A stretch of 47,926 nucleotides of DNA from Deferribacteres bacterium. Its GTDB lineage: Bacteria > Zhuqueibacterota > Zhuqueibacteria > Zhuqueibacterales > Geothermadaptataceae. Both the position numbers and the translations under genes were made by a program. The stretch covers positions 1-47,926 of the forward strand of contig JACKDF010000015.1 of NCBI GenBank assembly GCA_020633655.1, written 5' to 3'. The notes below the pieces were generated by a model, which was not told the origin of the DNA, did not search any database, and saw only the letters and a list, made by a program, of their open reading frames with translations. Positions within the stretch are counted from its first letter, which is position 1; each line of letters begins with the position of its first letter. Shown here piece after piece: positions 1 through 8,470 of the stretch.

Positions 1-425
1 TTGCACATAGTGGCAAAATTCTCACGGGCGGTTTGGACGCTACAGCGCTTGAGCGCCCAAAACGATTTTTTGGTTCTGCGCGAAATGTTGAAGAAGGGGG
101 CAGTCTTACGGTGATTGCAACAGCGCTTATTGATACGGGAAGCCGAATGGATGATGTCATTTTTGAAGAATTCAAGGGAACGGGCAATATGGAGCTTGTA
201 CTTGATAGACGATTGGCCGATCGTCGAATGTTCCCGGCTATCGATCTCAATCGCTCGGGTACACGAAAAGAAGAGTTGTTGCTTGAAGAGTTTGAACTCA
301 ATAGGATTTGGATACTGCGTAAATTGCTCGCGAATCTAACTTCGGTAGAGGCGATGGAGTTTATTCAATCACGAATTCGCGGAACAAAAAACAATCGAGA
401 TTTTCTTGAATCTATGAACGGCTAA
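1..425 (+). CDS. rho: Transcription termination factor Rho, C-terminal part (5' end outside window)
   Basis: Rho is a homohexameric RNA helicase/translocase that terminates transcription of untranslated RNA. The window begins inside the gene: the frame starting at base 3 reads straight into the conserved C-terminal ATPase region. Visible motifs are the R-loop segment HSGKILTGG, then RPKRFFGSARN, EEGGSLTVIATALIDTGS, EEFKGTGNMEL and FPAIDLNRSGTRKEEL. About 140 residues are present, roughly the last third of a normal 420-residue Rho, and the stop codon at 423-425 is in the expected place. A TTG at 33 is only an in-frame internal codon, not a start. rpmE follows in the same direction after 113 bases. 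Identity is very secure from the uninterrupted family motifs. Confidence 0.97.
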   Translation, partial: AHSGKILTGGLDATALERPKRFFGSARNVEEGGSLTVIATALIDTGSRMDDVIFEEFKGTGNMELVLDRRLADRRMFPAIDLNRSGTRKEELLLEEFELNRIWILRKLLANLTSVEAMEFIQSRIRGTKNNRDFLESMNG

Positions 426-442
426 TATGCCAAAAGTTTTGC

Positions 443-472
443 TTGCTTTTGGGGCAGTAAAAGTAATATATT
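443..472 (+). promoter_or_regulatory. Probable sigma-70-type promoter for rpmE
   Basis: TTGCTT (443-448), an 18-base spacer and TATATT (467-472) lie between rho and rpmE. A perfect -10 but only a partial -35 make this moderate. It would give a leader of about 60 bases, and the same TTGCTT/TATATT pair recurs upstream of lepA. Confidence 0.4.
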
Positions 473-538
473 CACAAGTTTTTTCTGAAGAGTTAATGTT
501 AAGTTTGATTAAGAAGCGTCTTTCAAGGAGACTTTCAA

Positions 539-802
539 TTGAAAAAGGGAATACATCCGGACTATAATTTCATCGTGTATAAAGATGTAGCGGCAGATTT
601 TGCATTTTTAACCAGATCGACACAAACAAGTGATAAAACGATCACTTGGGAAGATGGCAATGAATATCCGTTAATCGAGGTGGATATCTCAAGTGCATCT
701 CATCCATTCTTCACTGGCAAGCAACGCCTTGTCGATACAGCTGGTCGCGTTGAAAAATATTTGAAAAAATACGGTAAAAAACCGGCTGCAGACAACAAAT
801 AG
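539..802 (+). CDS. rpmE2: 50S ribosomal protein L31, type B (zinc-independent)
   Basis: L31 sits on the large ribosomal subunit and bridges to the small-subunit head. The 87-residue product has the family start KKGIHPDYNFIVYKD and the signature SSASHPFFTGKQR. It has no cysteine at all, so it is the C-minus (type B) paralogue that does not bind zinc; in other bacteria this form replaces the zinc form under zinc limitation, but here it may be the only copy. The start codon is TTG at 539, supported by a strong AAGGAG at 525-530 eight bases upstream. The C-terminus ends in a short basic tail. A clear intrinsic terminator follows at 824-863, so it is transcribed as a single gene or with rho. Confidence 0.93.
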   Translation: MKKGIHPDYNFIVYKDVAADFAFLTRSTQTSDKTITWEDGNEYPLIEVDISSASHPFFTGKQRLVDTAGRVEKYLKKYGKKPAADNK

Positions 803-823
803 ACCAGTTTTAAGTTTGAATAT

Positions 824-863
824 AAAGCGGAATGGATGTGCGCGTATTCCGCTTTTTATTTTT
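824..863 (+). terminator. Intrinsic terminator after rpmE
   Basis: A 10-bp perfect stem (AAAGCGGAAT at 824-833 with ATTCCGCTTT at 846-855), a 12-base loop and a T-rich run through 863. This is the cleanest rho-independent terminator in the window. Confidence 0.85.
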
Positions 864-1172
864 CTGGTATTCAAAGTAATTGTGTATCAACGATGCATGT
901 TTTTTTGCCAGTAAGCGACGGTGGAAAACTTGAGGGTTACCGAGCAAAAAAGTTGATAGTGCATAGCCCTGTGGGAACAATCTAGCTATGTTATGACAGC
1001 ATTGGATTATGGACCCTCTGCATATTAAGTGACGACCCAACGTATTGCGTTTTGAGCTACAATCATACCTCTCACCTTTGAAAATAGAAATCTATTAGAA
1101 TTGAGCTTTTGCAGGATAATTGGACATTATCCCTTTTGCTGTTTTGTATCGGGTTATTAACAAGAGTAAGTC
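864..1172. other. Intergenic region before prfA, with one short palindrome
   Basis: No convincing gene is seen here; the reading frames on the minus strand show no family motif and run across the rpmE terminator. The only structure is a 7-bp inverted repeat, GGATAAT (1114-1120) and ATTATCC (1126-1132), separated by five bases and lying 40 bases before prfA. It could be a regulator site or a weak hairpin in the prfA leader. No good promoter could be assigned. Confidence 0.4.
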
Positions 1173-2243
1173 ATGCTGGAAAAATTTGAAAAATTTGAGG
1201 AACGCTTTAAGGAGCTGAACGGGCTCCTTTCTGATCCAGCCATAATATCCAACCCGACGAAGCTGAAGAACGTCGCTAAAGAACACAGTGATCTTGAAGC
1301 GATATTAAAAGTGTTTTCCGCCTACAAGAAAACTATAAGTGCCATCCATGAAGCGGAATCAATAATTGCGGACGACGACGATCAGGAATTGGTGGAGATG
1401 GCGGAATCTGAAATTGCGGAATCCAGAAAAAAGTTACCTGGGTATGAAGAAAAGCTCAAATTATTTCTTGTTCCAAAAGATCCAAATGATAGCAAAAATG
1501 CAGTGATGGAAATTCGTGCGGGCACAGGTGGGGATGAAGCAGGGCTTTTCACTGGTGAGTTGTATCGTATGTACTCACGCTATGCAGAGCAGAAGGGGTG
1601 GAAGGTTGAAATTCTCAGCTCAAATCCACAGGGAATTGGCGGATTTAAGGAAATCATTGCACTGGTTTCCGGTGTCGATGTGTATGGCGGATTGAAATAC
1701 GAAGGCGGCGTGCATCGAGTGCAGCGTGTTCCTCAAACGGAGCAAAGCGGACGGATTCATACAAGCGCTGTCACAGTGGCTGTATTGCCCGAAGCTGATG
1801 AGGTTGATTTTGCAATTGATGCCAAAGATTTAAAAGTTGATGTATACCGGAGTAGTGGCCCCGGTGGGCAAAGTGTAAACACGACGGACTCCGCAGTGCG
1901 AATTACACATCTTCCTACGGGCGTAGTTGTTACTTGTCAGGATGAAAAAAGTCAGCATAAAAATAAGGCGAAAGCACTAAGTGTCCTTCGCTCTCGCTTG
2001 CTTGATGCGAAATTGGAAGAAGAAAATAAAAAAATAGCCGAAAACCGCCGCAAAATGGTGAGCACAGGCGATCGTAGCGCCAAAATTAGAACTTACAATT
2101 TTCCACAGGGGAGAATGACTGATCATCGCATCAATCTTACACTGTACCGCTTGCATGAAATTATGGACGGTGATCTGGAAGAGATCATTGATAAACTTTC
2201 AACAGAAGATAAAAATATTCAACTTCAGGAAACCGAGGCATAG
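1173..2243 (+). CDS. prfA: Peptide chain release factor 1
   Basis: RF1 recognises UAA and UAG in the ribosomal A site and triggers hydrolysis of peptidyl-tRNA. The 356-residue length is normal. The codon-recognition motif of the PxT type is PQT at residues 187-189, which separates RF1 from RF2 (SPF). The catalytic GGQ is at 231-233 in SSGPGGQSVN, whose glutamine is the target of PrmC, encoded immediately downstream. The N-terminal coiled region and the family segment RAGTGGDEAGLF are intact. The gene ends with TAG and prmC begins two bases later, the usual prfA-prmC pairing. The ATG at 1173 follows AAGAGTAAG, a modest ribosome-binding site. Confidence 0.97.
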   Translation: MLEKFEKFEERFKELNGLLSDPAIISNPTKLKNVAKEHSDLEAILKVFSAYKKTISAIHEAESIIADDDDQELVEMAESEIAESRKKLPGYEEKLKLFLVPKDPNDSKNAVMEIRAGTGGDEAGLFTGELYRMYSRYAEQKGWKVEILSSNPQGIGGFKEIIALVSGVDVYGGLKYEGGVHRVQRVPQTEQSGRIHTSAVTVAVLPEADEVDFAIDAKDLKVDVYRSSGPGGQSVNTTDSAVRITHLPTGVVVTCQDEKSQHKNKAKALSVLRSRLLDAKLEEENKKIAENRRKMVSTGDRSAKIRTYNFPQGRMTDHRINLTLYRLHEIMDGDLEEIIDKLSTEDKNIQLQETEA

Positions 2244-2245
2244 GT

Positions 2246-3160
2246 ATGCCAGGAAGTTCTGATCAATGGACAGTCATAAAGCTGATCGATTGGTCAACCA
2301 ACTATCTGAAGGAGAAAGGTGTTGAAAATGCACGTCTCTCCGTTGAGCATATTCTAAGCGCTGTTTTAGATTTTAACCGGGTTCAACTCTATCTTCATTT
2401 CGATCGACCTCTTACGCAGGAAGAACTTGCGTTATACAAACCGCTGCTTTTACGTCGCGCAAATCGAGAGCCATTGCAATATATTCTGGGTTTTACCGAA
2501 TTTTATTCCCTTAAGATTTTCGTCCGGGAAGGTGTCTTGATTCCACGCCCCGAAACAGAGCTATTGGTCGAAAAAACATTAGAGTTGGCGAAAAAGTATC
2601 AAGGATCGGTTCGTATTCTCGATATTGGTACTGGAAGTGGCAATATTCCTATCGCCTTAATAAAAAATAACCCGCAACTTAAAGTTTCGGCTGTAGATAT
2701 ATCACCTGAGGCCCTTCTCGTTGCGCGTGAAAATGCCAAACATCATGAAGTTCTTGAAAAAATAGAATTTTTACAGGCGGATATCGACGATAATTCTGTA
2801 ATTGACCAGTTCGAGTCGCAATTCGACATTATTGTTTCAAATCCGCCCTATATAGCCAACTCAGAAAAGTCTAGTCTGCAACCGGAAATTGTTGATTTTG
2901 AGCCTGAGATTGCGCTTTTCTGTGAGGATGCTTTAAAATTTTACAAACGTATTTCTTATTTGACAAATGAACTTTTGGCATCGAATGGCTCATTACTCTG
3001 CGAAATCGGTGCTGAACAGGGGAGAGCAGTCAAAAGTATTTTTGAAGAACACAGCATTCGAGATGTGGAAATTATAAAAGATCTCTCTGGGCGTGATCGT
3101 TTTGTTTACGGGCGGATTGACTCTAGTGTAGAAGAACAAAGGAACAGGAGGCTGTTATGA
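2246..3160 (+). CDS. prmC: Release factor glutamine N5-methyltransferase
   Basis: PrmC (HemK) uses S-adenosylmethionine to methylate the glutamine of the GGQ motif in release factors, which raises termination efficiency. The 304-residue protein has an N-terminal helical domain, then the AdoMet-binding motif DIGTGSGN (126-133) and the substrate-glutamine motif NPPY (199-202) followed by the family segment DFEPEIAL. It starts two bases after the prfA stop, so it is co-transcribed and probably translationally coupled with its own substrate. Its last codons overlap the start of the phosphohexomutase gene (ATGA at 3157-3160). Confidence 0.96.
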   Translation: MPGSSDQWTVIKLIDWSTNYLKEKGVENARLSVEHILSAVLDFNRVQLYLHFDRPLTQEELALYKPLLLRRANREPLQYILGFTEFYSLKIFVREGVLIPRPETELLVEKTLELAKKYQGSVRILDIGTGSGNIPIALIKNNPQLKVSAVDISPEALLVARENAKHHEVLEKIEFLQADIDDNSVIDQFESQFDIIVSNPPYIANSEKSSLQPEIVDFEPEIALFCEDALKFYKRISYLTNELLASNGSLLCEIGAEQGRAVKSIFEEHSIRDVEIIKDLSGRDRFVYGRIDSSVEEQRNRRLL

Positions 3161-5394
3161 GCTCGAATTTAAGTCTGGATACGAAAGGCTTAATCGATGC
3201 CGCCCAAAATGGCATTAATTCTTACTTGGAAGAAGCACACCGTAAAGGTAAAATAACAGACGAGCAGTACGAAGTTGCAAGGAAAAATTCAATAAATAAT
3301 TTATCACAATGGCTGAACGATCCCAATATCGATGTATTATCACCAAATCTGAAGAAGGGATTAGCACAAGCCATTGAAGCTGAAAAGTATGAACAACTCG
3401 TAAATGCCTTTCGTAAAAAAATGTCCTTTGGTACCGGCGGTATTCGGGGACTTATGGCCGATGATCGTGAATCTATTGTTCAACTCAAAGAAAAAGGCCT
3501 GGATGTTCCAATTATAAAAGGCCCCAACACATTAAATGATGTGGTATTGCTCGTCACTTCCGCGGGTGTCGCGAAGTTTGGTCTCAAAAAAGGCTTCAGC
3601 AAAATTGTCATCGGATACGATAGCCGAACACGGGGTGCCGATTTTGCCCGTCGTATAAGCGAGCTCTTTTTGCATTATGGCTATACCGTTTATCTTTTTG
3701 ATGAACCGTGTCCCTATCCGGAAGTGACTTATGCGATTCCCTTTTTAAAAGCTGATATGGGCATTCTGCTTTCCGCAAGTCATAATGATTATCGCTACAA
3801 CGGATACAAACTTTCCTGCGGTAACGGTTCACAGTTCGATCCCAAAGAACGTACTGAAATGTATAACGATTATATCGTGCATGCTACGACCTATGATGTA
3901 AAACTCTGTAAATTGCAAGATGCGCCCGATGGCAAGCTCATTTTCCTGGGTGGAAGTGAAAAAACTGCCAGTGTCAATTATTATGGTTGCGATTTAATTG
4001 ATATTCATAAAGAGCATTGCAACCACATTAAATCTTTTCTATTGCGTGATAACACGAAAAAAACAACGACGGATTCGCTCAAAATTGGCTATTGCTCATT
4101 TCATGGTGCTGGAAGAAAAGCCGTCCCTCGAATTTTGAATGAAACTGGATTTGATTATGTGAACATGATTTCGCTCAACGGTTTGGCTGAACTGGATGGA
4201 CTTTTTCCCTCATTCAATAGTGATCCTGGCGAGGAACAGCAGCCCGATCCGGGCGATCCACGGGCTGCAAAAATTGCTGTTGAAACCTTCCAGGAAGAGT
4301 TTCCGGGTGAATGGGAAAAACTGGATATCCTTCTCGGCACAGACCCGGATGCCGATCGATGCGGTACCGTCGTGAAAGTACCTGAAAATCAGCGGTTTCT
4401 TTACAATAATCGTGATTATATGTTAATGCCAGCCGATGATATGTGGGCTTTGCTCGTCTGGTTTCGATTAAAATTTGATAAATCGATTGATCCGAGGAAA
4501 TCATTTATTGTTATTTCCCACACAACTTCGGACAGCATGGCTGTTGTTGCGAGAAAATTTGGACTCGGTATTGTCAAAACCTGGGTTGGTTTCGCAGCGC
4601 TTTCAGCTGGTGTACGGGATTCGTGGGACGGTTGTCTCGCACAAGACCTGGCTGAAGGGCGTAATGCCGAACATAAAAAGCTGTGTCATCCATATTTATA
4701 CACAACCGAAAATATGGAAGGTGAACGGACATACAATCTTGCCGCAATGGAGCAGAGCAATGGATTCTCGATTCTGGGCTCACCACCGGCTGATGATTCT
4801 TCTCTGGGTGAAAAGGGGCATGTCCGTGACAAAGATGGGACTTTTGCTTCCATTCTCGTTGCGGAGGTTGCAAATTATGCAAAACAGAAGGGAATGACCA
4901 TCTTCGAATTGATTGACAATGAAATTTATCTTGACCCCGATGTTGGTTATTTTGTCAATTATTATGAACCTGATCCCCTGGATGGCGAATACCCTGGAAT
5001 CGAGGGGGATCGATTGAAAATTGCTATTTTGAAGAAATCACTTGAGCTTAATTTAAAAGCGAACACAGGCAATTTAAGTTTTAATGGGCGGGCAGTTAAA
5101 TCATCTGTTGTGTATCGCACCGGAAAGTACGATCATGTGTATCCGGCATCCCCGGATTTCGAATTCCCGGATGAAGGTATCCGCTTTTATTTTGATGATG
5201 ACAAACGAAATCATCTCACAATTCGTCCTTCCGGCACTACGAATAGTTTGCGCTTCCATGTGCAACTGCACCGTTTTGTCGATAAAGGAACATTAATAGA
5301 AACAAAAAAGGAATTGCGTGCCAGTGCCCGTGCTATTGTAGATGAGGTACGGGAATTGATTGAGGCACCGCGCAGTAGTGAAATAGAATATTAG
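3157..5394 (+). CDS. Phosphoglucomutase/phosphomannomutase family protein (alpha-D-phosphohexomutase)
   Basis: Enzymes of this superfamily interconvert hexose 1- and 6-phosphates through a phosphoserine. The 745-residue protein is longer than the 450-600 usual for the family, with an N-terminal extension of about 85 residues before FGTGGIRG (91-98). The catalytic serine loop is SASHN (Ser208 is the likely phosphoserine), the magnesium loop is DPDADR (396-401), and the C-terminal phosphate-binding loop is RPSGTTNSLR. A sugar-binding segment with EQSNGF lies between. Whether glucose or mannose phosphate is preferred cannot be read from the sequence; length and motifs resemble bacterial PgmB/PGM2-type phosphoglucomutases. 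The start overlaps prmC by four bases and is preceded by ACAGGAGG, so it belongs to the prfA-prmC operon. Confidence 0.88.
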   Translation: MSSNLSLDTKGLIDAAQNGINSYLEEAHRKGKITDEQYEVARKNSINNLSQWLNDPNIDVLSPNLKKGLAQAIEAEKYEQLVNAFRKKMSFGTGGIRGLMADDRESIVQLKEKGLDVPIIKGPNTLNDVVLLVTSAGVAKFGLKKGFSKIVIGYDSRTRGADFARRISELFLHYGYTVYLFDEPCPYPEVTYAIPFLKADMGILLSASHNDYRYNGYKLSCGNGSQFDPKERTEMYNDYIVHATTYDVKLCKLQDAPDGKLIFLGGSEKTASVNYYGCDLIDIHKEHCNHIKSFLLRDNTKKTTTDSLKIGYCSFHGAGRKAVPRILNETGFDYVNMISLNGLAELDGLFPSFNSDPGEEQQPDPGDPRAAKIAVETFQEEFPGEWEKLDILLGTDPDADRCGTVVKVPENQRFLYNNRDYMLMPADDMWALLVWFRLKFDKSIDPRKSFIVISHTTSDSMAVVARKFGLGIVKTWVGFAALSAGVRDSWDGCLAQDLAEGRNAEHKKLCHPYLYTTENMEGERTYNLAAMEQSNGFSILGSPPADDSSLGEKGHVRDKDGTFASILVAEVANYAKQKGMTIFELIDNEIYLDPDVGYFVNYYEPDPLDGEYPGIEGDRLKIAILKKSLELNLKANTGNLSFNGRAVKSSVVYRTGKYDHVYPASPDFEFPDEGIRFYFDDDKRNHLTIRPSGTTNSLRFHVQLHRFVDKGTLIETKKELRASARAIVDEVRELIEAPRSSEIEY

Positions 5395-5853
5395 GAATAT
5401 GAAGCCGGGTAATTTTTTGTTGGCGACTTAGCCTGCATTGTTCATGAGCATAATGTATGAAAGGTGAACAGGGAATATTTCTCGTTCCACCTGAATGTTA
5501 TTGAATAAAGTAGATTAAATAGATGTTGTATCCTGGAAAATCATTTGTTAAACTGTAACTTCGCAGGATGCAGTACTCGCTTTGATAAAAATGCCATGCT
5601 TTTGCAGAAGTACTTATCCCAAATTCTTCTCTTTTGAGCAAGCATCACTTGCCCGATATGGTACGTTCTTGCAACGGGTGAATTTTAATCCCTCTTGTTT
5701 TCTGAGCTCTCTATTCAGCTCTAACATCACAGTTTCGCAACTTGATATTGCATTAGACATTCGCGATCGATTGGACCTAATTTAAATATCGAATCGTGAG
5801 CGTAGTTGTTATTATTTCCACTTGTCGCATAGGCACTGGTTGCAATAGATATT
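5395..5853. other. Intergenic region without a supported gene
   Basis: About 460 bases between the phosphohexomutase and RNase R. A 67-codon frame at 5582-5785 starts with TTG, has no ribosome-binding site and shows no domain, so I do not call it. No hairpin with a T-run follows the upstream operon. A promoter for rnr should lie here, but no -35/-10 pair stands out. Confidence 0.35.
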
Positions 5854-8079
5854 ATGAAACGAAAATTTACATTTTACAAATCAAACATAATCAAATTATT
5901 AGAATCGCAGCCACACCGTTTTTTTAAAACGAAAGAGTTGGCTCGGCTTCTAAAAATTGCGCCGGCTGATTACGCCGAATTGCGGAATGCAATTCGCCGG
6001 ATGGCCGAAGAAAATCTCATTACTACATTTAAGTCAAATCGTTACGGCGCAAATAAACCGAGGTCGGTTCTCGAAGGCAAAATTGAGGTAAAAAGTCAGG
6101 GATTTGCGTTTTTACTCATGCCTGAGGGGGAAGAAGACATATTTCTGAGCCCGAAGAATCTTGGCCTGGCTCTGGATGGCGATAAAGTAAAAGTTCAACT
6201 TTTTGCAACGGCCAAAGGTAAACGCAAAGAAGGCCGAGTTATCGAAGTTGTTGAACGGCAGCGACGCTACATTGTTGGTCTGCTGAAAAAGGGCAAACAC
6301 TACTATTATTTAGTCCCGGATGACCAGAGAATACTGCATGATATTTTTGTGCATGAAAGTGATCTCAATGGCGCAAAAGACGGCCAAAAAGTCGCCGTTG
6401 AAATCGACTTCTGGGAAGACGAGTGGATGAATCCTGAAGGTCATGTTTCCTTGATTCTTGGCTATCCCGATGAAGTAGGCGTCGATGTTCTTTCTGTTGT
6501 TACAGCTTTTAATTTGCCTTTGAATTTCCCCGGGCATGTTGAAGCTGCAGTTGAAAAACAACGGGATGAAATTCCAGAGAACGCCATGACATCACGACTT
6601 GATCTGCGTGAAGAATTGTGCTTTACTATAGATCCACCGGACGCGAAAGATTTTGACGATGCAGTGTCCCTGCAGCGGCTGCAATCCGGCAACTGGAAAC
6701 TGGGCGTACATATTGCAGATGTTTCATGGTATGTTAAAGAAGGGGATGCAATCGATCAGGAAGCATGGAAACGGGGTGCATCCGTTTATCTGGTGGATCG
6801 CGTGATTCCCATGCTACCTGAGCATTTGAGTACGACTTTATGCAGTCTGCAACCTCTCAAAGACCGTTTAGCATACAGCTGCATTATGGAAGTTACGCCG
6901 GCGGGTGATGTCGTTTCTTATGATATTTGCGAAACTATAATTCGGAGCAAAAGACGATTCAACTACCAGGAAGTCCAGGATTACTGGGATAAGAAAATTG
7001 ATATCGAAACTGATTTCACTGAAGCGCTAAATAACATGTTGGCGCTTTCGCAAACCCTGCGCAGAAACCGCTTCCGTATGGGAAGTTTACGATTTGAGAC
7101 ACCTGAAGCGAAAGTTATCCTCGATGCGAAAGGTGTTCCTGTGGAAATCCGCCGGGTGGAATCCCTTGCAAGTATGCAGATGATCGAGGAATTTATGCTT
7201 CTTGCAAATCAGACAGTCACCGAATACGTTGATTCGCTGAAAACAGAGTATGGCGCACCCCCCTTCGTTTACCGCAATCATGACAAACCAGATGCGGGAA
7301 AAATGGGTGAGTTTATGGAATTCCTACATGCTATTGGATTTGAACATAAAATGAATGGCCGGATGACCAGCAAAAAGCTCAGTCGGTTCATGGATTCAAT
7401 CATCGGTACAGATAAAGAGCACATCATACAAAATATTTTGCTACGGTCTTTGATGAAAGCACGCTACGAAACGCGAAATATTGGCCATTTTGGATTGGCA
7501 TTTAAGCGTTACACGCATTTCACGTCGCCCATTCGCCGTTATCCTGATTTAGTTGTGCATCGTGCTCTGAAGCATTATCTGCGACACGGTTGGATTGAGG
7601 AGAACCGCGATTCAATTACAAAGCGATTTGAGGGTGCATGCGAACAGGCGAACGAGAGGGAGCTCGTTGCGCTTGAGGCGGAACGAGCTTCATCCAAGAT
7701 GAAAAAAGCTGAATTCATGCAAAAATACCTCGGTGAAGATTTTGACGGGATAATTTCTGGTATTGTTCATTTCGGAATTTTTGTCGAATTGCAGGACTTT
7801 CTCGTCGAAGGACTTGTGCATATCTCCGATTTGCATGATGATGTTTATGAGTATGATGAGAGAATGTACATGCTTCGCGGGGCGATGAGTGGCGCAACAT
7901 TTCAAATTGGTGATAAGGTTCGTGTAAAAATTGTCCGCGCCGATCCCCATGAGGCTGTAATAGATTTACTGTTGATCGAAAGTTATAAAAAAGGACGTGT
8001 AACTAACGATAAAACAAGCAAAAAACGTAAAAATAAATCCAAGAAACGCACAAATGATAAGTTTAAAAGGAAAGGATAA
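5854..8079 (+). CDS. rnr: Ribonuclease R (3'-5' exoribonuclease, RNB family)
   Basis: RNase R degrades structured RNA processively from the 3' end and takes part in RNA quality control. The 741-residue protein has the family order: an N-terminal winged-helix domain (about 1-65), cold-shock-like OB domains (about 70-220), the RNB catalytic domain, an S1 domain (about 645-705) and a lysine-rich tail. The RNB magnesium-binding signature DPPDAKDFDDA is at residues 260-270, with all four aspartates present. RYTHFTSPIRRYPDL, typical of the RNB C-terminal part, is intact. The tail (KKRKNKSKKR) is the usual basic extension. A second ORF in another frame overlaps the last bases and encodes an equally basic protein. 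Confidence 0.95.
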   Translation: MKRKFTFYKSNIIKLLESQPHRFFKTKELARLLKIAPADYAELRNAIRRMAEENLITTFKSNRYGANKPRSVLEGKIEVKSQGFAFLLMPEGEEDIFLSPKNLGLALDGDKVKVQLFATAKGKRKEGRVIEVVERQRRYIVGLLKKGKHYYYLVPDDQRILHDIFVHESDLNGAKDGQKVAVEIDFWEDEWMNPEGHVSLILGYPDEVGVDVLSVVTAFNLPLNFPGHVEAAVEKQRDEIPENAMTSRLDLREELCFTIDPPDAKDFDDAVSLQRLQSGNWKLGVHIADVSWYVKEGDAIDQEAWKRGASVYLVDRVIPMLPEHLSTTLCSLQPLKDRLAYSCIMEVTPAGDVVSYDICETIIRSKRRFNYQEVQDYWDKKIDIETDFTEALNNMLALSQTLRRNRFRMGSLRFETPEAKVILDAKGVPVEIRRVESLASMQMIEEFMLLANQTVTEYVDSLKTEYGAPPFVYRNHDKPDAGKMGEFMEFLHAIGFEHKMNGRMTSKKLSRFMDSIIGTDKEHIIQNILLRSLMKARYETRNIGHFGLAFKRYTHFTSPIRRYPDLVVHRALKHYLRHGWIEENRDSITKRFEGACEQANERELVALEAERASSKMKKAEFMQKYLGEDFDGIISGIVHFGIFVELQDFLVEGLVHISDLHDDVYEYDERMYMLRGAMSGATFQIGDKVRVKIVRADPHEAVIDLLLIESYKKGRVTNDKTSKKRKNKSKKRTNDKFKRKG

Positions 8080-8086
8080 TCGAATC

Positions 8087-8401
8087 GTGCGAGAACAAAA
8101 AGAAAAAGGAAGTAGCCAGGACAGGCGAGGACAAAATCGTCACCGTGCAGCGGATGCATTATTTGCTACAGCGGCTCCAACCACAAATGGCCAGGTGACG
8201 CGAGGTGCTGGGAAAAGACAGTTAACCAGAGCGGATGACGATCGGGCATTTTATACCACCTTGCGTCAACCTTTTGGGAATAAAAACGGCAAAGCAAATG
8301 GCCGGAATAAAAATGCGAAAGCGGGGAGCAATCGCAAAAGAACTTCGACCAACGGTAGTAGCACGACAAGTCGTCGTAATAATGGTCGTGGATTTCGGTA
8401 G
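8087..8401 (+). CDS. Predicted very basic low-complexity protein overlapping or following rnr
   Basis: An ORF of 104 residues from a GTG at 8087 (AAAGGA about ten bases upstream), or 115 residues from an ATG at 8054 that would overlap rnr by 26 bases. The product is rich in Arg, Lys, Asn, Gly, Ser and Thr, with runs such as RRGQNRHRA and KNGKANGRNKNAK, and has no hydrophobic core except a short ALFATAAP segment. I do not recognise a family. Composition resembles RNA-binding disordered tails. Because it is one frame away from the lysine-rich end of RNase R, it could be a former continuation of that tail split by a frameshift, or a small RNA-binding partner translated by coupling. It may also be non-coding. 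Confidence 0.4.
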   Translation: MREQKEKGSSQDRRGQNRHRAADALFATAAPTTNGQVTRGAGKRQLTRADDDRAFYTTLRQPFGNKNGKANGRNKNAKAGSNRKRTSTNGSSTTSRRNNGRGFR

Positions 8402-8470
8402 ATCCTCAGCCGTTTTAACGAGAAATAATTACCAGTTACATTTGCGCGTTCATACCTTAACTTAACAATC

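Noticed and set aside
5582..5785. 67-codon plus-strand ORF between the phosphohexomutase and rnr
   Set aside because: TTG start without ribosome-binding site, no domain pattern and cysteine/serine-rich composition of unselected sequence.
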